A program made the position numbers and the translations under genes. From Rickettsiales bacterium (GTDB lineage Bacteria > Pseudomonadota > Alphaproteobacteria > Rickettsiales > SXRF01), in contig SXRF01000108.1 in the NCBI GenBank assembly GCA_005792635.1, forward strand, positions 1 to 35,115: a stretch of 35,115 nucleotides of DNA, in the 5' to 3' direction. How positions within the stretch are numbered: position 1 is the stretch's first letter; each line of letters opens with the position of its first letter. Positions 23,601-29,484 of this stretch are shown here, in pieces. A model generated the notes under the pieces. That model had not been told where the DNA came from. It searched no databases and saw only the letters and a list, made by a program, of their open reading frames with translations.

Positions 23601-23739
23601 TCCATTGCAGAGCGGCTACGAAATGCAAGAATGCAGCAAATCTACTGGCTATTTTATCAAAACGCGAGAAGATTTTTCTGTAATGCTTGAGAAATCCGAA
23701 GGCGCATTCTATTTTATTATGTCGTTCTTTGTAAATAGA
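23593..23739 (-). pseudogene. IS5-family transposase remnant (C-terminal ~48 residues)
   Basis: Read leftward, the frame gives SIYKERHNKIECAFGFLKHY, then RKIFSRFDKIASRFAAFLHF and VAALQWIK before a stop at 23593. This is the C-terminal end of an IS5-type DDE transposase, with the catalytic Glu of the DDE triad in the Y-x-x-R-x-x-I-E-x-x-F pattern. The N-terminus is cut off by a stop codon at 23740-23742. No terminal inverted repeats were recognised. It overlaps the last 8 bases of manC. Confidence 0.8.
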
Positions 23740-24053
23740 TTATTTCCCATGTTTTTACTTTACAAGCTCCTAGCCTACTTTAACATAATTGATGAAATTT
23801 TAATGGATGGCATCGTACAAAATACCGCATGAAATAACAAGCACTTAAGTAGTATATATAAGCACAGGAAATAGCATTTTGCCGCAAGATATAGCAGGAT
23901 TTATGGGCAGTAGCTAATTTCTTATGGCAAATCTCTCAATAGTTAGTTGACAAAACAAAAATAATCTGACTTTTGGTCTTAGCATTTTTAGTGGCTAATA
24001 ATAGCAGATGAACTGCAGAAGACCTTTAGCAATGGTCTTTTATATTTGAATAC
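23740..24053. other. AT-rich region between the transposase remnant and tRNA-Ser
   Basis: No gene is recognised in these 314 bases. TTGACA near 23948 could be a -35 for the tRNA. A small hairpin AGACC (24020-24024) / GGTCT (24034-24038) followed by TTTTATATTT looks like a weak terminator, but its position only 15 bases before the tRNA makes that role doubtful. The stretch may include further decayed insertion-sequence DNA. Confidence 0.4.
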
Positions 24054-24145
24054 GGAGCGGTGGCCGAGTGGCCGAAGGCGGCTGTTTGCTAAACCGTTAT
24101 ACGGGTAACTCCGTATCGGAGGTTCGAATCCTCTCCGCTCCGCCA
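24054..24145 (+). tRNA. tRNA-Ser (GCT anticodon)
   Basis: The 92-base gene has acceptor GGAGCGG / CCGCTCC, discriminator G and an encoded CCA (24143-24145). The D arm is GCC/GGC, the long variable arm is TACGG-CCGTA, as in serine tRNAs, and the T arm is GGAGG-TTCGAAT-CCTCT. The anticodon loop TTGCTAA gives GCT, reading AGC/AGT serine codons. The anticodon stem (GCTGT / ACCGT) contains a U29-C41 mismatch where related genes normally have a G-C pair. The integrative element begins downstream. Confidence 0.95.
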
Positions 24146-24521
24146 TTGACTACTATACAACCCCTCTCAGTGCTTTTGAGAGGGCGCGAAAAAGCACAGG
24201 ATTTGCGGGGTTCAGCGGGAATAGCTCCGCACCACGCATTTCAGAAAATTGCCATTTTTTGTTCTCTGAGATGCACTATTCTCATAAGCTCCGCACCACG
24301 GCGTTTTTAGTGCGGAGGTTATGAATCGTTATTTTTCAGCATAATGCGGCAGATTCGAAAACACAAAATTCGTGATGCATGACCGGTATGCGGACGAGAT
24401 TCGAACCTTTTTACGCAGTGCAGGTTTCGGTGGCTGGCTAACGTCACGCCACGCTGAAGTCAAAGAAAAAGCCGCGTCCCTTCGTGGAGGCGTGGCTTTT
24501 TTATTGCCGGACTCGCCAGCG
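24146..24521. other. Left junction region of the element with direct repeats and hairpins
   Basis: No gene is seen in 376 bases. It holds a hairpin CCCTCTCA...TGAGAGGG just after the tRNA, a perfect 14-bp direct repeat AGCTCCGCACCACG (24223-24236 and 24287-24300), and a hairpin CTCCGCAC (24289-24296) / GTGCGGAG (24310-24317) that overlaps the second copy. An inverted match to the tRNA T-loop (GATTCGAACC) lies near 24400. One of these may be the attachment or a recombinase-binding site. Confidence 0.5.
24466..24503. terminator. Bidirectional rho-independent terminator
   Basis: AAAAAGCC...GGCTTTTTT with a TTCG loop region gives a GC-rich stem flanked by A and T tracts, so it works in both directions. 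It closes the leftward integration operon, whose last gene ends at 24522. Confidence 0.75.
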
Positions 24522-24770
24522 TCATTTTAGTATCGGCGGCTCATGGTGCATGCCTCTTTCTGCCTGTTGGATGGGTTGATTATCCGACAGCGTGAGGACG
24601 CTGCGTATATTCTCGCGCAGACTGGCGGTCGCCAGATCATTCATGTTGATGCGGTAATGATTTTCCTGCTCCAGCGGGTATCTATCGGCGGGATATTTTT
24701 CATCAAACCAGCGGAGGGTCTCCTGGAGCATCTCGTACAACGCAGCTGTGGTGTGCTTATGGTTCAGCAT
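24522..24770 (-). CDS. 82-residue element protein of unknown function
   Basis: The protein is polar and helical (HTTAALYEMLQETLRWFDEK, then YPADRYPLEQENHYRINMND). No known domain is recognised. AGGAGAAGATT precedes the ATG, and it starts 9 bases after the preceding accessory gene ends, so it is the last gene of the leftward recombinase operon. Confidence 0.7.
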   Translation of the reverse strand: MLNHKHTTAALYEMLQETLRWFDEKYPADRYPLEQENHYRINMNDLATASLRENIRSVLTLSDNQPIQQAERGMHHEPPILK

Positions 24771-24779
24771 AATCTTCTC

Positions 24780-25223
24780 CTATTTTTTGTTGGGGATAAT
24801 TGAAAAGCCGAATTTGCGGCGCTGCTCTTGCCATTCAAGCGGCATGAAGGTCAGCATATCGACGAGGTTGAGGGTCTTTGGTTGCTTGCCACTTAGAATC
24901 GCCTCGACAATGTCGGGCGCGAGTAATGTGAGCTTCAAAAGCCTGGAGACATAATTGTCACCAAGCCTTTCCTTATCCCCTATATCCTTCATACTGCTGG
25001 CTTCGCCCGAATCGAGCCGCGCCTTCCAGCTGAAGGCCGTCACCAGTGCTTTGACGATGTTGTTTTTTACCTCCGGTTGCTCGAACAACATGGGAGCAGA
25101 GCCCACAGCGCAAAGGATGTGCGTCTTGCCCTTTTTCACCATACGGATTGGCACGGTGATGGTGATCTTGCCGTCTTCGTCGGTGCTGGAGCGTTGTTTG
25201 TGGGTAAGCAGCGTGATGCTCAT
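24780..25223 (-). CDS. Recombinase-accessory protein with HTH (C-terminal module of recombinases, as separate gene)
   Basis: This 147-residue protein contains GDNYVSRLLKLTLLAPDIVE, then AILSGKQPKTLNLVDMLT and PLEWQEQRRKFGF. In many alphaproteobacterial elements this pattern (Y-V-S-R-L-L-x-L-x-x-LAPDIVEAILxGxQP ... LPLxWxxQRxxLGF) is fused to, or follows, the serine recombinase. Here it is its own gene, with a start that overlaps the recombinase stop by ATGA. The middle resembles a ParB/KorB-like helix-turn-helix and may assist DNA binding or directionality. The function is inferred from context. Confidence 0.78.
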   Translation of the reverse strand: MSITLLTHKQRSSTDEDGKITITVPIRMVKKGKTHILCAVGSAPMLFEQPEVKNNIVKALVTAFSWKARLDSGEASSMKDIGDKERLGDNYVSRLLKLTLLAPDIVEAILSGKQPKTLNLVDMLTFMPLEWQEQRRKFGFSIIPNKK

Positions 25224-26554
25224 GCCGCCTCCTGATAGAGCTTCATTTCACGGCAAATCTGCACCAGCCCGTTTGCCATGTAGGTGATGTTGATGCCATC
25301 CGGCGATACTTCGATGCGCTCGATCAGCAGGCGCACGATGCGGTTTTGTTCCACTGGGAATAGTTGATCCCACAAGGCGTTGAAATGATTGCACGCCTCG
25401 CGGATGTCGTTGATATCGATTCCAATCGCCTGTATCCGTGCCGTTTGATAGGTCTTAAACACCATTTCCGGTGTGGTGAGCATCTGGCGGATCTGCGCGA
25501 TGACCATCTGCTCCACCTGCGCTGCCGGTACGCTGGCGAGTTTCGCTTCGCCGTAGGATGTTTTAATCGCCTTCGTACTGACGTAATAACGGTAGATCTT
25601 GCCATGCCGATTTTTCGTGGCGCTTGGCGTTAGCGCATTGCCCTCGCAATCGAAGAGTATGCCGCGCAGCAGATGTGAGGATGGCACGCGGGAGCGTTTG
25701 CGGCGTTCTCCCGAAGAGTTTTTATCGAGCAATGCTTGTGCCGCATCCCATTTTTCCTGCGAGATAATGGGCGCGTGCTCACCCTGGTACACCGCTTTCT
25801 TGTGTTGAATTTTTCCAACATAGATGGGGTTGTTCAGGATTCGATAGACACTACCTTTATTGAGCATCTCACCCTCATTCAGATTGCCGCGACGAGATAC
25901 CCAGGTTTTTCCTTTGATGCCTTTGCGCTGCAGCTGCGCCACGATGGTGGTCATGGATTCATGACGCAGGAAACTATCAAAAATAAGCCGGATGATGTCG
26001 GCTTCCGGCTCGTTGATGGTGAGTTTTCTGTCTTTGGCGTCATAACCGAGCGGAGGCTTTCCGCCCATCCATATGCCCTTTTTCTTGGAGGCAGCGATTT
26101 TGTCGCGGATGCGCTCTCCGGTGACCTCGCGCTCATATTCGGCAAAGCTCATCAACACGTTGATCATCAGCCGTCCCGCTGCCGTGCTGGTATTGATTTG
26201 CTGGGTAATGGAAACAAAGGCGACGTTCTGATTGTCGAACATTTTCACCATCTGCAGAAAATCAAGCAACGAGCGTGACAGGCGGTCGATTTTATAAACC
26301 ACCACCACGTCGATCAGCCCTGCCTTGATTTCTTCCAACAGTTTCTGTAGCGCAGGTCGGTCAGTATTGCCGCCGGTGAACCCGCCATCATCATAATGTT
26401 CGGGAATCAGCACCCATCCTTCCCCGCGCTGGCTTTGCACGAATTTTTCACAGACATCACGCTGTGCGTCGAGCGAGTTGAATTCCTGCTCAAGTCCTTC
26501 CTCATTGGACTTGCGGGTGTAAATGGCACAGCGAAGTTTGGGTTTTGGGGTCAT
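25220..26554 (-). CDS. Large serine recombinase (integrase)
   Basis: This 444-residue protein has the resolvase catalytic domain (about 6-150): CAIYTRKSNEEGLEQEF with nucleophile Ser16, YDDGGFTGGNTDRPALQKLL, VYKIDRLSRSLLDF and AGRLMINVLMSFAEYEREVT GERI. The recombinase domain follows with GGKPPLGYD, and a C-terminal part GILFDCEGNALTPSATKN that lacks the usual zinc-ribbon cysteines, as in this subfamily. It catalyses site-specific integration and excision by double-strand exchange. The ATG at 26552-26554 overlaps the DUF2924 stop by ATGA; an upstream start would read into that gene. Confidence 0.94.
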   Translation of the reverse strand: MTPKPKLRCAIYTRKSNEEGLEQEFNSLDAQRDVCEKFVQSQRGEGWVLIPEHYDDGGFTGGNTDRPALQKLLEEIKAGLIDVVVVYKIDRLSRSLLDFLQMVKMFDNQNVAFVSITQQINTSTAAGRLMINVLMSFAEYEREVTGERIRDKIAASKKKGIWMGGKPPLGYDAKDRKLTINEPEADIIRLIFDSFLRHESMTTIVAQLQRKGIKGKTWVSRRGNLNEGEMLNKGSVYRILNNPIYVGKIQHKKAVYQGEHAPIISQEKWDAAQALLDKNSSGERRKRSRVPSSHLLRGILFDCEGNALTPSATKNRHGKIYRYYVSTKAIKTSYGEAKLASVPAAQVEQMVIAQIRQMLTTPEMVFKTYQTARIQAIGIDINDIREACNHFNALWDQLFPVEQNRIVRLLIERIEVSPDGINITYMANGLVQICREMKLYQEAA

Positions 26555-26982
26555 GCGGATTTTTTCCTCAGCCCAAAGAAGGCATGTCCGTTCCAAGCCG
26601 TACCGGTGATTTCGCGGGTAACACGGCTTAGACTGCGGTAGCGCTTGCCCTCATATTCATACCCATCCGCTAGGACGGTGACGGTATAAATGCCGCCTCG
26701 CCATTCGCGCCGCAGCACGGTGCCGACGCTGAAAATTGTCGGCTTTCTCGCCTGGCTGTTCCCCGCATGCGGTGCCGCTGTCTCCCGCAGGCGTTTTCTG
26801 GTTTCTTTAGATAAACCGCCATATGCCAATTCCTGAATCCTATAGGCCAGCCGCGATTCTAAATATTGCCGGTTAAAAGGTGGAGCGTCGCTTTCGAATA
26901 ACTCTTTCCACAGCACTTTTAGTTCGGGGGTGCTGGTAGTTTTCAGCGATGACAGCCGCGCTATAATGCTTTGTTTTATCAT
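26551..26982 (-). CDS. DUF2924 protein (recombinase partner)
   Basis: This 143-residue protein has the DUF2924 signature: ELKVLWKELFESDAPPFNRQ, then YLESRLAYRIQELAYGGLSK, and the C-terminal RYRSLSRVTREITGTAWNGH AFFGL region. In alphaproteobacterial elements DUF2924 lies directly upstream of a serine recombinase; the arrangement here is the same, with ATGA overlaps on both sides. Its role is unknown but the fixed pairing suggests a part in recombination. Confidence 0.92.
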   Translation of the reverse strand: MIKQSIIARLSSLKTTSTPELKVLWKELFESDAPPFNRQYLESRLAYRIQELAYGGLSKETRKRLRETAAPHAGNSQARKPTIFSVGTVLRREWRGGIYTVTVLADGYEYEGKRYRSLSRVTREITGTAWNGHAFFGLRKKSA

Positions 26983-27158
26983 GATTCTTCGCCTCCGTGG
27001 TGTGCGTCATACACGCTTCGTTCCGGCAAAGAGTCCAGTGGAATATGCTTATTTTTTCTCAGTTTACGGTTCTTAAGGCGTATGACGGCAGTAGCCATAA
27101 TCGCGGCGATTTCCGATAAACGCTCCTCTTTGGTCATGCGGGAGGGGTTGTCGTACAT
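26979..27158 (-). CDS. 59-residue conserved element protein upstream of DUF2924
   Basis: The frame reads MYDNPSRMTKEERLSEIAAI, then MATAVIRLKNRKLRKNKHIP and a tail ending GGEES. AGGAGGG lies 5 bases before the ATG. The stop overlaps the start of the DUF2924 gene by 4 bases. A short protein with the pattern MTxEERLxEIAxIxAxAVxRLxxRK precedes DUF2924 in related elements. It is predicted helical and basic; the function is unknown. Confidence 0.82.
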   Translation of the reverse strand: MYDNPSRMTKEERLSEIAAIMATAVIRLKNRKLRKNKHIPLDSLPERSVYDAHHGGEES

Positions 27159-27166
27159 AATCCCTC

Positions 27167-27565
27167 CTATTCATCGGATTTGTTCTTCTCGCTGATGCGG
27201 CAAAGCGCTTTGACAATAGCCGTCACTTCTTCTGTATGCAGAAGCGCCACCGGAGAGAGTTTGCGAAAAATTTGCACCAATATGCGCGGCGGAGTCGGCT
27301 CGTAATCCTTCACCTTGTCCTGCGGAAACATGGCCGCGATAGGAATCTGCATGGCATGAGCAAGAATATAGAGCTTGCCGGAAGAAATACGCCCGCCGCG
27401 CTCATATTTCTGAATTTGCTGAAATGACACGCCAAGTTCGCGCGCCAAATCCTGCTGTGTCAAACCATGCTCGGTACGATGATGACGCAACTCAGTACCG
27501 ATATGTTGGTTGACATGCAGTTCGACCTTTTTCGGGTCATCGTATTTATCGAGCATTTTTGCCAT
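27167..27565 (-). CDS. XRE-family helix-turn-helix regulator
   Basis: This 132-residue protein has an HTH_3 domain at about 22-76: IGTELRHHRTEHGLTQQDLA, then RELGVSFQQIQKYERGGRIS and SGKLYILAHAMQIPIAAMF, the canonical XRE turn. A C-terminal region of unknown function follows. GAGGAA precedes the ATG at 27563-27565, inside the end of the upstream membrane-protein gene. It probably controls the recombinase operon or acts as an excision/Cro-type switch. Confidence 0.9.
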   Translation of the reverse strand: MAKMLDKYDDPKKVELHVNQHIGTELRHHRTEHGLTQQDLARELGVSFQQIQKYERGGRISSGKLYILAHAMQIPIAAMFPQDKVKDYEPTPPRILVQIFRKLSPVALLHTEEVTAIVKALCRISEKNKSDE

Positions 27566-27764
27566 AAAATTCCTCATAATGTTCGTTGTGGCATTGAGGG
27601 TAGATGTCAGGCCAGCAGACGCCGCCCTCACAACAGCCCAGCAGCCAGTTGATAATCAGCCAGTCCATAAAGAGGGCGAACAGCAACACGGCCAGCACGC
27701 CCCCTGCGATCTCCAGAAAGCGTTTCCAGCGCGGTCGTTGATCTTTTCGGAAATTTCTTTGCAT
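27546..27764 (-). CDS. Small single-span membrane protein
   Basis: This 72-residue protein has a basic start (MQRNFRKDQRPRWKRFLEIA) and one hydrophobic stretch (GGVLAVLLFALFMDWLIINW), then a short cysteine-containing tail (LLGCCEGGVCWPDIYPQCHN) with four cysteines. GGAAGGGAAATT precedes the ATG. Its last 20 bases overlap the XRE gene start. No family is recognised. Superinfection exclusion or a lysogenic-conversion role would be speculation. Confidence 0.65.
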   Translation of the reverse strand: MQRNFRKDQRPRWKRFLEIAGGVLAVLLFALFMDWLIINWLLGCCEGGVCWPDIYPQCHNEHYEEFYGKNAR

Positions 27765-27833
27765 AATTTCCCTTCCTCTTTTGGTTGCAATCCGACCTCA
27801 AATCTGCAGGTCAGATTAGAATCAAATATCAGA

Positions 27834-27865
27834 ACCGGAAATTATTTCAAACAGTTTTTTTTCCG
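27834..27865. promoter_or_regulatory. Possible left operator for the element repressor
   Basis: ACCGGAAA (27834-27841) and TTTTCCG (27859-27865) form an inverted pair with a 17-base spacer, upstream of the leftward membrane-protein/XRE operon. The same half-site words flank the repressor promoter at 28514-28589. Confidence 0.5.
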
Positions 27866-27930
27866 ACAAGCGGAATCGGGGCTGCAACCCGCAGTACAGC
27901 TGAAGAAAAAAAATTCAGTTGATGATGGAG

Positions 27931-28512
27931 CTATCCCTGACGGGAATAGAGAATCGGAAATGCCTTCACGATCTGTGCATCGAAGATCGGTTCACCGGCA
28001 TAAGGGGTGAGCATATATACCCCTGGCTTAGAACCACGCGAAACCCAGCACAGCATTAGGTTTGGCATCTTTTTCTTCTCAGGGATTTCCACCATGCATT
28101 GGCGCTCAAGAAACAGCTTCTCGGTTGCTGGCTTGGTGGGATCGTAATAAAAAACGGTATCGATGGGAAAGTGCGGCTTGAGATGTCCGCCCGCCACGCG
28201 GATGGCGCGGGATTTCTTGGGAAGTCCTTCAAAATACTCGGTGGGCATCCACTCCTTTTCAGGCAGCAGTTTGATATAGGACTTAAACTTTATCTCGGCT
28301 GCAATCGGCACGGAGGGCGCGTCAAATTCCGGTGCGTCCAGTTCTTCCGGGTCGCAGCGCAAAGCCGCAGCCAGCTTGCTTCTATACTTATCGACGGGCT
28401 GGCCATTTTCAATACGGTGCAGCGTCGTTAATGGAATGCCGCTCGCCTCTACGAGACGCTCCAGGCTCATCCGTTTACGTTGTCGTATCGCTCTGACGTT
28501 GTTCTTCTTCAT
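27931..28512 (-). CDS. CI-like phage repressor
   Basis: This 193-residue protein has an N-terminal XRE helix-turn-helix (KKNNVRAIRQRKRMSLERLV, then EASGIPLTTLHRIENGQPVD) and a C-terminal domain (VAGGHLKPHFPIDTVFYYDP, ERQCMVEIPEKKKMPNLML) with the shape of S24 peptidase-like repressor regions. The self-cleavage Ser/Lys pair was not clearly recognised, so SOS-type inactivation is unproven. The ATG at 28510-28512 is chosen because the upstream extension is not conserved-looking and runs into the divergent promoter. It faces the rightward early operon. Confidence 0.85.
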   Translation of the reverse strand: MKKNNVRAIRQRKRMSLERLVEASGIPLTTLHRIENGQPVDKYRSKLAAALRCDPEELDAPEFDAPSVPIAAEIKFKSYIKLLPEKEWMPTEYFEGLPKKSRAIRVAGGHLKPHFPIDTVFYYDPTKPATEKLFLERQCMVEIPEKKKMPNLMLCWVSRGSKPGVYMLTPYAGEPIFDAQIVKAFPILYSRQG

Positions 28513-28513
28513 A

Positions 28514-28589
28514 TTTTCCGAATTTACACCAGGCGGAAATCTTAGTCCACGATTAAAACCGGAAAATACCATTGACAATTTTTTCCGGT
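28514..28589. promoter_or_regulatory. Repressor operator region and early promoter
   Basis: ACCGGAAAA (28558-28566) and TTTTCCGGT (28581-28589) are a perfect 9-bp inverted repeat with a 14-bp spacer. TTGACA (28572-28577) lies between them, as the -35 of a rightward promoter. Further half-sites TTTTCCG (28514-28520) and GGCGGAAA (about 28532-28539) lie next to the repressor start. The predicted transcript would start within a few bases of the ATG at 28610, so the message may be nearly leaderless. Confidence 0.65.
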
Positions 28590-28609
28590 CTGAGATGCTA
28601 AACGGCACT

Positions 28610-28933
28610 ATGAAGCTGCAAGAATGGATAAAAATCACAGGGATGAAGCAGAACCAGCTGGCGCGGCTGGCGGGCATTTCCAATCAACGGATGACCCGTA
28701 TTTTGCGCTACGGGATGATCCCCCACCATGATGAAATGGTAAAATTTTACTGGATCAGCCTCGGCTCGGTGCGGCCGGACGATTACTACGACCTCGCGGC
28801 CATTCCTGCGGAACTTGCTTATTTGCTCAAACCTAACCCCAAACGCAGGAGGGAATATGTCGACATCGGAGACATCCAGAAACTCAGTCAACGTCAACGG
28901 AATCGTTGGAAAAGATCTGCTCTCGATCATTGA
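28610..28933 (+). CDS. Cro-like small HTH protein
   Basis: This 107-residue protein starts MKLQEWIKITGMKQNQLARL, then AGISNQRMTRILRYGMIPHH, a helix-turn-helix of the Cro/YdaS type. DDYYDLAAIPAELAYLLKPN follows. It is the first gene of the rightward early operon and faces the repressor, the expected position for Cro. Its last 77 bases overlap the DUF2312 gene in another frame. An in-frame ATG at 28595 is possible. There is no clear ribosome-binding site. Confidence 0.7.
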   Translation: MKLQEWIKITGMKQNQLARLAGISNQRMTRILRYGMIPHHDEMVKFYWISLGSVRPDDYYDLAAIPAELAYLLKPNPKRRREYVDIGDIQKLSQRQRNRWKRSALDH

Positions 28934-29138
28934 GCGTGTTGAGCGCATTGAAGAAGATCGCGCCGGTCTTGGCGATGATATTGCCACTATTTTCGCCGAA
29001 GCCAAAGGCAAAGGCTTCGACGTGAAGATCATCCGAAAAATTCTCCGCCTTCGCAAATATGAAAAACATGAACTCGATGAAGAACAGGCGCTGATCGATA
29101 TCTACATGAGCGCCATCGGCATGGCCGGAGAATCTTAA
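28857..29138 (+). CDS. GapR-like nucleoid protein (DUF2312)
   Basis: This 93-residue protein shows the DUF2312/GapR pattern: GKDLLSIIERVERIEEDRAG, then LGDDIATIFAEAKGKGFDVK, then IIRKILRLRKYEKHELDEEQ and ALIDIYMSAIGM. In Caulobacter, GapR clamps overtwisted DNA ahead of replication and transcription and stimulates topoisomerases. AGGAGGGAAT precedes the ATG at 28857. Host copies normally exist in this class, so this is an element-encoded paralogue, perhaps serving element replication. Confidence 0.9.
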   Translation: MSTSETSRNSVNVNGIVGKDLLSIIERVERIEEDRAGLGDDIATIFAEAKGKGFDVKIIRKILRLRKYEKHELDEEQALIDIYMSAIGMAGES

Positions 29139-29148
29139 AGGATGTACC

Positions 29149-29484
29149 ATGAGCGACGAAACCTATCACCTTCCCGCACGGCGGGTTTTACGCACGGTCG
29201 AATGCCAGTTTGAGAGCATGAGCTTTCGGCTGACGCTCGACCTGTCGGAGGATGGTAAGGTTGGTGAAATCACGGTTGGTGGTTTTAAGCATGGCACCGC
29301 GCTCGATCTCATCTTAAGCGATGCATGCACGCTGATTTCTGAATTACTGCGCCGCTTTGTCTCGCCGGAGACGCTCAGAGAATTGGCGCTCCTGCATCCG
29401 AACGGCGATCCCGCCTCCATCATCGGCGCCATTCTTTTTGAGATGTGCGAGGCGCTGCAAAATGGTGAGGGCGAGGATGCCTAA
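29149..29484 (+). CDS. TSCPD-domain-like protein
   Basis: This 111-residue protein reads LPARRVLRTVECQFESMSFR and LTLDLSEDGKVGEITVGGFK, then DACTLISELLRRFVSPETLR and GDPASIIGAILFEMCEAL. This resembles the TSCPD domain found at the C-terminus of class II ribonucleotide reductase and as stand-alone proteins in alphaproteobacterial phages. No catalytic reductase residues are present. The start is 10 bases after the GapR gene, and the end overlaps the next gene by 8 bases. Confidence 0.65.
   Translation: MSDETYHLPARRVLRTVECQFESMSFRLTLDLSEDGKVGEITVGGFKHGTALDLILSDACTLISELLRRFVSPETLRELALLHPNGDPASIIGAILFEMCEALQNGEGEDA

Noticed and set aside
23584-23832. 82-codon plus-strand open frame after manC
   Set aside because: It begins at a non-ATG codon within manC and runs antisense to the IS5 transposase remnant, which explains the sequence better.
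24001-24053. AGACC/GGTCT hairpin with T-rich tail as a true terminator
   Set aside because: It would lie directly in front of tRNA-Ser and block its transcription from the only visible upstream -35. The stem is only 5 bp.
24385-24425. Minus-strand GGTTCGAATC, resembling a tRNA T-loop, as a second tRNA or att copy
   Set aside because: The flanking bases do not pair as a T stem and no acceptor or anticodon arm can be drawn. The 10-11 bp match to tRNA-Ser is in inverted orientation.
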